Positions 9,245-15,827 of a DNA stretch of 60,669 bases are shown in pieces (position 1 is the stretch's first letter; each line of letters starts with the position of its first letter). The notes beneath the pieces are model-generated. The model saw nothing but the letters and a program-made list of their open reading frames with translations. It was not told the DNA's origin and made no database searches. The stretch comes from Pseudomonas entomophila (lineage in GTDB: Bacteria; Pseudomonadota; Gammaproteobacteria; Pseudomonadales; Pseudomonadaceae), in assembly GCF_029478665.1 (NCBI RefSeq), contig NZ_JARPQB010000057.1, positions 1 through 60,669 of the forward strand, in the 5' to 3' direction. The position numbers and the translations under genes were made by a program.

Positions 9245-10000
9245 TCAGACCACGTCGAGGCGGATCTTGTACTGGTTGAGCAATTGGGTGAGGGCAGGGG
9301 ACGGAGCCTGGTCGGTCACCAGGCAGTCGATCAGGCTGATCGACCCCAGCCGCACCATGGCATTACGGCCGAACTTGCTGGAGTCCGCGGCGAGAACCAC
9401 CTGCCGGGCATTGGCGATGATCGCCTGGGATACCCGCACTTCCTGGTAATCGAAGTCCAGCAGGCTGCCGTCCTCATCGATGCCGCTGATCCCCACAACG
9501 GCGAAATCGACCTTGAACTGGTTGATGAAGTCGACGCTGGCCTGGCCAACCACGCCCCCGTCCCGGCGCACGGTGCCGCCAGCCACCAACACTTCGAAGT
9601 CATCCTTGGCGGCCAGGATCGCGGCCACGTGCAGGTTGTTGGTGATGATCTTCAAGTGGTTGTGGTTGAGCAGGGCCCGAGCAATGGACTCGGTGGTGGT
9701 GCCGATGTTGATGAACAGCGAGGCGTGGTCGGGGATCTGCCGGGCCACGGCTTCGGCGATGCGCTGCTTTTCGTCACGCATCTGGTCGGCACGCATGGCG
9801 TAGGCGGTGTTCTCGATACTCGAGTCGTAGGCCGCGCCACCGTGGTAGCGGCGTAGCAGGTTGGCCTCGGCGAGCTGGTTGATATCGCGGCGGATAGTCT
9901 GTGGGGTGACGACGAACAGCTGCGCCATTTCCTCGATGCTGACATAGCCACGTTCACGGACCAGCTCGAGGATTTGTTGTTGGCGAGGGGGCAGATTCAT
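9245..10000 (-). CDS. glpR: DeoR-type glp regulon repressor
   Basis: A 251-residue DeoR-family repressor. The N-terminal winged helix-turn-helix (about 1-57, with YVSIEEMAQLF and TIRRDINQL) is followed by the DeoR sugar-phosphate sensor domain with the GGT...D pattern. The ATG at 10000 is supported by an AGGA site and by the normal family length; the open frame continues far upstream but is meaningless. It represses glycerol genes until glycerol 3-phosphate binds. It sits between glpK and glpD. Confidence 0.95.
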   Translation of the reverse strand: MNLPPRQQQILELVRERGYVSIEEMAQLFVVTPQTIRRDINQLAEANLLRRYHGGAAYDSSIENTAYAMRADQMRDEKQRIAEAVARQIPDHASLFINIGTTTESIARALLNHNHLKIITNNLHVAAILAAKDDFEVLVAGGTVRRDGGVVGQASVDFINQFKVDFAVVGISGIDEDGSLLDFDYQEVRVSQAIIANARQVVLAADSSKFGRNAMVRLGSISLIDCLVTDQAPSPALTQLLNQYKIRLDVV

Positions 10001-10086
10001 GGGCGGTCCTTTGGGGCAGCCGGACAAATTCTGCAATGATGCCGTAGGAAGGGGTATACGACCAGTCTGAATGGACCGCCATTTCT

Positions 10087-10138
10087 GTAGGAGCCAGCCT
10101 TGCTGGCGAACGCTTTTCAGCTGTTCGCCAGCAAGGTT
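10087..10138. repeat. degenerate REP after glpK
   Basis: Left arm GTAGGAGCCAGCCTTGCTGG is complete; the right arm is only 16 bases (GTTCGCCAGCAAGGTT) before it is lost next to the glpK stop. It lies between glpK and glpR. Confidence 0.85.
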
Positions 10139-10142
10139 GAAA

Positions 10143-11642
10143 TCAGGCGTCGTGATCTTCCCAGTCGCGGGTGCGATCCACGGCCTTGCGCCAGCCCTTG
10201 TACAGCTTCTCTTTCTCGGCTTCAGCCAACTGCGGGCTGAACTCGCGCTCGATGATCGCCTTGTCGCGCAGTTCGTCGAGGCCGCTCCAGAAGCCGCACG
10301 CCAGGCCCGCCAGGTAGGCGGCGCCCAGCGCGGTGGTTTCACGCATCTTCGGCCGCTCGACACAAGTGCCGAGAATGTCTGCCTGGAACTGCATGAGGAA
10401 GTTGTTGGCCACCGCGCCGCCGTCCACACGCAGCTCGGACAGGCGCTCGCCGCAATCCTGCTGCATGGCGTCGAGCACGTCGCGGGTCTGGTAGGCGATC
10501 GATTCCAGGGCAGCGCGGATGATGTGGTCCACCTTGACACCGCGGGTCAGCCCGAACAGGGCGCCACGGGCATACGGGTCCCAGTAAGGGGCGCCCAGGC
10601 CGGTGAAGGCTGGTACGAGGTACACGCCGTTGCTGTCCTTGACCTTGCTGGCGAAGTACTCGGTGTCGTGGGCGTCGTTGACGATCTTCAGTTCGTCACG
10701 CAGCCACTGCACGGTGGAGCCACCATTGAACACCGCGCCTTCCAGCGCATAGGCCACTTCGCCGCGCGGGCCGCAGGCGATGGTGGTGAGCAGGCCATGG
10801 GATGACTTGACCGCCTTGTCACCGGTGTTCATCAGCAGGAAGCAGCCGGTGCCATAGGTGTTCTTGGCCTGGCCGGGTTCCACGCACATCTGGCCGAACA
10901 GCGCCGACTGCTGGTCGCCGGCGATACCGGCGATGTCGATACCGCTCTTGGTCTTGCCATAGACCTCGGACGATGGGCGCACTTCAGGCAGCATCTGCCG
11001 TGGAATACCGAGGATGTCGAGCAGCTTCTCGTCCCACTGCAACGTGTGGATGTTGAACATCAGGGTGCGCGAGGCGTTGGTGTAGTCGGTGACGTGCACC
11101 TTGCCGCCGGAGAACTTCCAGATCAGCCAGGTATCGATGGTGCCGAACAGCAGCTCGCCGCGCTCGGCACGTTCACGGGCACCCTCGACGTTGTCCAGGA
11201 TCCACTTGAGCTTGGTGCCGGAGAAGTAAGGGTCGGTGACCAGGCCGGTGGCTTCGCGGATGTACTGCTCGTGGCCATCGCGCTTGAGCTGGGCACAGAT
11301 CTCGGTGCTGCGGCGGCACTGCCAGACGATGGCGTTGTAGACCGGGCGACCGGTTTCCTTGTCCCAGACGACGGTGGTTTCACGCTGGTTGGTGATACCG
11401 ATGGCGGCGACCTGGGCGTGGCTGATGCCGGCCTGGGCCAGGGCCTCGACCATGGTGGCGGACTGGGTGGCGAAGATTTCCATCGGGTCGTGCTCGACCC
11501 AACCGGCCTGCGGGTAGTGCTGGGCGAACTCGCGCTGCGAGGTGCCGACCACATTGGCATCGCGATCGAAGATGATGGCGCGCGAACTGGTGGTGCCCTG
11601 GTCCAGGGCGATGATGTAGTTCTTGTCCAGGTTGTCAGTCAT
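10143..11642 (-). CDS. glpK: glycerol kinase
   Basis: A 499-residue FGGY-family kinase that converts glycerol and ATP to sn-glycerol 3-phosphate in the cytoplasm. The N-terminal phosphate loop ALDQGTTSSRA (13-23) and the FGGY-family C-terminal ATPase region are present, and length is normal. It follows glpF after 80 bases and is probably co-transcribed with it. Confidence 0.97.
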   Translation of the reverse strand: MTDNLDKNYIIALDQGTTSSRAIIFDRDANVVGTSQREFAQHYPQAGWVEHDPMEIFATQSATMVEALAQAGISHAQVAAIGITNQRETTVVWDKETGRPVYNAIVWQCRRSTEICAQLKRDGHEQYIREATGLVTDPYFSGTKLKWILDNVEGARERAERGELLFGTIDTWLIWKFSGGKVHVTDYTNASRTLMFNIHTLQWDEKLLDILGIPRQMLPEVRPSSEVYGKTKSGIDIAGIAGDQQSALFGQMCVEPGQAKNTYGTGCFLLMNTGDKAVKSSHGLLTTIACGPRGEVAYALEGAVFNGGSTVQWLRDELKIVNDAHDTEYFASKVKDSNGVYLVPAFTGLGAPYWDPYARGALFGLTRGVKVDHIIRAALESIAYQTRDVLDAMQQDCGERLSELRVDGGAVANNFLMQFQADILGTCVERPKMRETTALGAAYLAGLACGFWSGLDELRDKAIIEREFSPQLAEAEKEKLYKGWRKAVDRTRDWEDHDA

Positions 11643-11722
11643 GTCGATGGCCTTGCACGAAATGGGAGTAGGTCAGGGCGTGGCGGGCGCGGGTCAATCG
11701 ACCCAGGCGCCCGGCGCTGGCA

Positions 11723-12574
11723 TCAGGAAGCCTGGGTGTCACCCTGAGGATTATCGTCTGTCTGCAGGTTCGCGGCTTGCGTCGTCGGCAGGTTGCGGGC
11801 AATCAGGCCACGGTAGAGGGCCGCGCCCAGGCTGGCGCCGAGAATCGGGGCGAACACCGGAACCAGGAAATACGGGATGTCGCGCCCGCCTGTGAAGGCG
11901 ATTTCGCCCCAGCCGGCCAGGAATGTCATCAGTTTGGGCCCGAAATCACGCGCCGGGTTCATCGCGAAGCCGGTCAGCGGGCCCATGGCGCTGCCGATCA
12001 CCGCGATCAGCAGGCCGATCAGCAGCGGTGCGGTGGCGCCACGGGGCAGGCCGTTGTTGTCGTCGGTCAGGGCCATGATCACGGCCATCAGGATGGCCGT
12101 GATGATCACTTCGACCAGGAACGCCTGGCTGATCGAGAGCGACGGATGCGGGTAGGTAGAGAACACCGAGGCCAACTCCAGGCTGGCCTGGCTGCCGCGC
12201 AGCATGCTGTGGGCCTGTTCGAAATCGAAGAACAGGGTGCTGTACAGGGTATAGACCAGGGCGGCGCCGCAGAACGCGCCACACACCTGGGCGAGGATGT
12301 AGAACGGCAGCTTGCGTTTGTCGAAGCCGGCGAACAGGGCCAGGGCGATGCTCACCGCCGGGTTCAGGTGCGCGCCGGAAACGCCGGCGGTCAGGTAGAT
12401 CGCCATGCTCACGCCGACCCCCCAGATGATGCTGATCTCCCAGAGGCCGAAGCTGGCGCCGGCGACCTTGAGCGCGGCGACACAACCTGTGCCGAAGAAG
12501 ATGAGCAGGGCGGTGCCGAGGAATTCGGCGAGGCACTGGCCAGAAAGCGTGGGTTGTCGTAGAGCAGTCGTCAT
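11723..12574 (-). CDS. glpF: glycerol uptake facilitator (aquaglyceroporin)
   Basis: A 283-residue MIP-family channel with six membrane helices. The two pore motifs are GAHLNPAVS and GFAMNPARDFGP, whose downstream Asp marks glycerol-type channels. The ATG at 12574 has a GAGG site; upstream in-frame codons are inside the leader. It is the first gene of glpFK(R)D. The leader contains an AACAACAA Crc-type motif and a terminator-like hairpin. Confidence 0.96.
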   Translation of the reverse strand: MTTALRQPTLSGQCLAEFLGTALLIFFGTGCVAALKVAGASFGLWEISIIWGVGVSMAIYLTAGVSGAHLNPAVSIALALFAGFDKRKLPFYILAQVCGAFCGAALVYTLYSTLFFDFEQAHSMLRGSQASLELASVFSTYPHPSLSISQAFLVEVIITAILMAVIMALTDDNNGLPRGATAPLLIGLLIAVIGSAMGPLTGFAMNPARDFGPKLMTFLAGWGEIAFTGGRDIPYFLVPVFAPILGASLGAALYRGLIARNLPTTQAANLQTDDNPQGDTQAS

Positions 12575-12585
12575 GTATGACCTCG

Positions 12586-12598
12586 GTTTTTTGTTGTT
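12586..12598 (-). promoter_or_regulatory. putative Crc/Hfq target in glpF leader
   Basis: The minus strand reads AACAACAAAAAAC about 12-24 bases before the glpF ATG. This is an exact AANAANAA match next to the ribosome site, consistent with catabolite repression of glycerol uptake. Confidence 0.5.
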
Positions 12599-12622
12599 GT
12601 GAGGCGCTGGGCGCTCGACAGC

Positions 12623-12657
12623 AAAAAGCCCGGAGTCTATCCCCATGGACGCCGGGC
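12623..12657 (-). terminator. leader terminator/attenuator upstream of glpF
   Basis: On the minus strand GCCCGG...CCGGGC (12652-12657 with 12628-12633), extended inside by GTC/GAC after one mismatch, is followed directly by TTTTT. It sits 49 bases upstream of the glpF ATG, and no minus-strand gene lies upstream that it could end. It therefore falls in the glpF leader if the promoter lies beyond 12657. Confidence 0.6.
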
Positions 12658-12668
12658 AGGTACGGGAA

Positions 12669-12687
12669 GTGCACCTTATAGGTGCAC
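12669..12687. promoter_or_regulatory. perfect palindrome upstream of glpF
   Basis: GTGCACC-TTATA-GGTGCAC, two perfect 7-base arms with a 5-base AT spacer. It may be a regulator site or, on RNA, a second leader hairpin. It does not match the GlpR pattern. Confidence 0.6.
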
Positions 12688-12733
12688 CATTTATTCACAA
12701 ACGAAAAAATATAGACAAGAAACGCTGATGTCA

Positions 12734-12751
12734 AAGGTCGAAAATGAACGT
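12734..12751. promoter_or_regulatory. possible GlpR site upstream of glpF
   Basis: On the minus strand ACGTTCATTTTCGACCTT partly matches ATGTTCG-N4-CGAACAT. A further half-site, CGAACAT, lies at about 12783. The match is weak; the 306-base glpF-ybaK gap otherwise holds the palindrome and leader hairpin already listed. Confidence 0.3.
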
Positions 12752-12880
12752 TCGGCCACAATCTGACTGCCACGCCGTGGTGCGAACATTCAGCCGCTGC
12801 TCTAGCCTGGGGCTTGTGCTGTTCGGTCTGATTGAATTGCCCTAAAGTACCCGTCGACCCGTGACCGCCTGGAGCCATTG

Positions 12881-13351
12881 ATGACCCCTGCCCTGGACCT
12901 GCTGAAGAAGGCGCGTGCCGAGCACCGCGTGCACAGTTACGAACATGACCCGAAAAGCGCTTCCTACGGCCTGGAGGCTGCGGAAAAGCTGGGGCTCGAT
13001 CCGCTTCGGGTGTTCAAGACCCTACTGGCCAGCAGCGAGAAAGGGGAGTTGCTGGTGGCGGTGGTGCCAGTGGTTGGCACGCTGGACCTCAAGGCCCTGG
13101 CCCATGCCGCAGGGGTGAAGAAATGCGAGATGGCCGACCCGCAGGCTGCCCAGCGAGCAACCGGTTACCTGGTGGGTGGCATCAGCCCGCTGGGGCAGAA
13201 GAAGCGTTTGCGCACGTTCATCGACCAGTCGGCGCAACATCACGAAACCATTCATGTGAGTGCTGGGCGTCGTGGACTGGAAGTCGAGTTGGCCGCGTCA
13301 GTGCTTGCCACCCACACCCAAGCCCAGTTCGCCGAGATCGGTCGCCCGTAG
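12881..13351 (+). CDS. ybaK: Cys-tRNA(Pro) deacylase YbaK
   Basis: A 156-residue YbaK-type trans-editing enzyme that hydrolyses Cys-tRNA(Pro) made in error by prolyl-tRNA synthetase. The fold-defining stretches VFKTLLAS, VVPVVGTLDLKALA and GYLVGGISPLGQKK are clear. The ATG at 12881 is chosen over a TTG one codon upstream because of the GGAG site 6 bases before it. Its TAG stop lies inside the first bases of a REP. Confidence 0.93.
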   Translation: MTPALDLLKKARAEHRVHSYEHDPKSASYGLEAAEKLGLDPLRVFKTLLASSEKGELLVAVVPVVGTLDLKALAHAAGVKKCEMADPQAAQRATGYLVGGISPLGQKKRLRTFIDQSAQHHETIHVSAGRRGLEVELAASVLATHTQAQFAEIGRP

Positions 13352-13432
13352 GAGCCGGCTTGCCGGCGAACGCGAGTGCCCTGGCAACGACGTTGCATTG
13401 TCGATCGCATTCGCCGGCAAGCCGGCTCCTAC
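13348..13432. repeat. REP (GTAGGAGCCGGC class) starting in ybaK stop
   Basis: Arms GTAGGAGCCGGCTTGCCGGC and complement face each other around a 35-base spacer. The first bases GTAG supply the last base before, and all of, the ybaK TAG stop. It also sits just after the minus-strand ABC gene, between two convergent genes. Confidence 0.92.
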
Positions 13433-13437
13433 AAGGG

Positions 13438-14547
13438 TCAGTGCGCTGAGCTGTAGCGGCGCACGCCGTTTTCCTGGCGAGGCAACTGGGCCGCGACGCT
13501 GCCCGGCACCGGGAACAACACCAGGTGATCAGCCGCCACGGCGATACCGACGTCCTGGCCGACCTGGTGGTCGATGTGGCTGGGGAAGATCGCCTCGAGC
13601 TGACTGCCAGTGGCCAGTTGCAAGCGGTATAAGGTCGAAGCGCCGAGGAAACTCTTGCCGACGATCTGCGCACGCAGCTCGCTGTCGGGCGCGTGGAGAA
13701 TGTCGTCCGGGCGCAGCAGCACATCCACCGAACTGCCCAGCGCCATGGTGTAGGCGCGATTGCCACGCAGCTCGCCGAGCTCGGTAACCACCGCGTCATG
13801 GCTGCTCATCTGGCCACGAATGAAGTAGCCCTGGCCGATGAAGCTGGCGACAAAGGGCGTCTGCGGTTCGTGGTACAGGTTGTAGGGCGTGTCCCACTGC
13901 TCGAGACGGCCTTCCTTGAACACGCCGACATGGTCGCTGACGGCAAAGGCTTCTTCCTGGTCATGGGTCACCAGGATGGCACTGGTGCCACGGCTCTTGA
14001 GAATGTCGCGCACTTCATGGCTGAGGCGTCGGCGCAGTTCCACGTCGAGGTTGGAGAACGGTTCGTCGAGCAGCAACAGCTGTGGCTCGGGCGCCAGGGC
14101 GCGGGCCAGCGCCACGCGTTGCTGCTGGCCGCCGGACAGCTCGTGCGGGTAGCGCCCGCCGAGGCCGCCGAGCTTGACCAGTTCGAGCATCTCTTCGATG
14201 ACTTGCGCCTGGCATGGGTGCTTGCCAATGCCGAAGGCGATGTTCTGCGCCACGGTGAGGTGGGGGAACAGCGCATAGTCCTGGAACACCATGCCGATTC
14301 GGCGTTTCTCCGGTGCCAGGGTGAACCCTGCGCGGGAGATGACCTCGCCAGCCAGCTGGATCTCGCCTTCGTGCACCGGCTCGAAGCCGGCGATGGCGCG
14401 AAGCGTCGTGGTCTTGCCGCAACCGGAAGACCCCAGCAGGCAACCAATGTCGCCTGCGTTCAGGTGCAGGTTGAGGTTCTGGACGATGCGCTGGTCGCCA
14501 TAGCCGCAGGCGAGGTTGCGCAGGTTGAGCAGTAGGGGTTGACTCAT
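13438..14547 (-). CDS. orphan ABC transporter ATPase, FbpC/PotA-like
   Basis: A 369-residue ATPase with Walker A GSSGCGKT (about 39-46), signature LSGGQQQR, Walker B LLLLDEP, H-loop THDQEEA and a C-terminal TOBE-like domain (about 240-360). It resembles ferric-iron (FbpC), sulfate and polyamine importer ATPases. No permease or binding protein is adjacent. Its ATG overlaps the argF stop (ATGA), so it is translated with argF. The substrate cannot be told from sequence; it may serve a transporter elsewhere. Confidence 0.85.
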   Translation of the reverse strand: MSQPLLLNLRNLACGYGDQRIVQNLNLHLNAGDIGCLLGSSGCGKTTTLRAIAGFEPVHEGEIQLAGEVISRAGFTLAPEKRRIGMVFQDYALFPHLTVAQNIAFGIGKHPCQAQVIEEMLELVKLGGLGGRYPHELSGGQQQRVALARALAPEPQLLLLDEPFSNLDVELRRRLSHEVRDILKSRGTSAILVTHDQEEAFAVSDHVGVFKEGRLEQWDTPYNLYHEPQTPFVASFIGQGYFIRGQMSSHDAVVTELGELRGNRAYTMALGSSVDVLLRPDDILHAPDSELRAQIVGKSFLGASTLYRLQLATGSQLEAIFPSHIDHQVGQDVGIAVAADHLVLFPVPGSVAAQLPRQENGVRRYSSAH

Positions 14548-15464
14548 GCGTGGTGGTAAGCCGGTTCTACAAGGAATTCCAGGAGGGCCTTCTGTGCATG
14601 CAGGCGGTTCTCAGCTTCGTCCCAGGCGACCGAGCGTGGGTCGTCGAGCAGGTCCTGGCTGATCTCCTCGCCGCGGTGGGCGGGCAGGCAGTGCATGAAC
14701 AGGGCGTCGGGTGCCGCCAGGTCGAGCAGCTCGCGGGTGACCTGGTAAGGCGCGAAATGCGCCAGGCGCCGTGCAGTTTCCTCTTCCTGGCCCATGGAAG
14801 TCCAGACATCCGTGGTGACCAGGTGGGCGCCGCGCACGGCTTCCTTGGGGTCACGGATAATCCGCACGCGCTCGCCACCCAGTTGCAGGAAGCGTGGATC
14901 GGGCTCGTAACCTTCGGGGCAGGCGATGCGCAGCTGGAAGTCGAACTGCACGGCGGCCTCGATGTAGGAGTTGCACATGTTGAAGCCATCGCCGATCCAG
15001 GTCACGGTCTTGCCCTGGATCGAGCCGCGATGCTCCATGAACGTCTGCATGTCGGCCAGCAATTGACAAGGGTGCGACTCGTCCGAAAGACCATTGATCA
15101 CCGGCACCTTCGAGTGGGCGGCGAATTCGGTGAGGGTGCTGTGGGCGTGGGTGCGGATCATTACCGCATCGACCATGCTCGACAGCACGATCGCGCTGTC
15201 GGCGATGGGTTCGCCACGGCCCAGCTGCGTGTCGCGGGGCGACAGGAAGATGGCCTGGCCGCCGAGCTGGATCATGCCGGCTTCGAAGGATACGCGGGTA
15301 CGGGTGGAGGATTTTTCGAAGATCATCCCCAGCACGCGGCTCTTCAACGGCTCGAACAATACGCCGCGCTTGCGCAGGTCCTTCAGCTCGATGCCTCGAC
15401 GGATCACGCCGAGCAGTTCGTCAGCAGTGAAATCCATCAGGGAGAGAAAGTGCCTTGCGCTCAT
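14544..15464 (-). CDS. argF: anabolic ornithine carbamoyltransferase
   Basis: A 306-residue enzyme that joins ornithine and carbamoyl phosphate to citrulline in arginine synthesis. The carbamoyl-phosphate motif SSTRTR is near 52-57, the ornithine region FMHCLPAHRGEE near 257-268, and length is normal. The first gene of a two-gene unit with the ABC ATPase, it is controlled by ArgR half-sites laid over its promoter. argG, a later step, lies at 23365 with the same kind of operator. Confidence 0.96.
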   Translation of the reverse strand: MSARHFLSLMDFTADELLGVIRRGIELKDLRKRGVLFEPLKSRVLGMIFEKSSTRTRVSFEAGMIQLGGQAIFLSPRDTQLGRGEPIADSAIVLSSMVDAVMIRTHAHSTLTEFAAHSKVPVINGLSDESHPCQLLADMQTFMEHRGSIQGKTVTWIGDGFNMCNSYIEAAVQFDFQLRIACPEGYEPDPRFLQLGGERVRIIRDPKEAVRGAHLVTTDVWTSMGQEEETARRLAHFAPYQVTRELLDLAAPDALFMHCLPAHRGEEISQDLLDDPRSVAWDEAENRLHAQKALLEFLVEPAYHHA

Positions 15465-15568
15465 GATTGACTACCTTATCTGCAACGGTGTGCAGGTCGA
15501 CCGTATGGTTTTTTTGACAACGGGGGTGACCTGCGGCGTAAACCGCACGGGGCGGACGGAATAGGGAA

Positions 15569-15605
15569 AGGCGCAATACTATAATTAAATGTCGCCTTAA
15601 ACCAA
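15569..15605 (-). promoter_or_regulatory. argF promoter overlapped by tandem ArgR half-sites
   Basis: On the minus strand, -35 TTGGTT (15600-15605) and -10 TATAGT (15578-15583) are 16 bases apart. On the plus strand, an exact TGTCGC-N8-AA ArgR half-site (15590-15605) and a degenerate one, AGGCGC-N8-AA (15569-15584), are spaced 21 bases. Together they cover the whole promoter. A further TGTCGC at 15636 lacks the AA. The rest of the 363-base gap up to 15827 shows no convincing gene. Confidence 0.8.
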
Positions 15606-15827
15606 GAGGGGAAACAGTGGCTCTGTATCAGAGGGTGTCGCAAACCCTTGGAGCCAGACTGTTTTTTATTTGCTACAGAGGTTGTACACGGCTCGGCGAG
15701 GCTTTGGCAAACCCGCCGTCGCGAATCGTGCGCCTGATGTCGCCCGATTCACGGCACGAACCTCGCTGGCACGCCTGCGGTGGGCAGCGCATAGTCGTTC
15801 ATCCAGAACAACAAGACAGAGGCGGCC

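Noticed and set aside
10001..10540. Long N-terminal extension of glpR
   Set aside because: The extension lies inside glpK; the 251-residue form from 10000 matches the DeoR family length and has a ribosome site.
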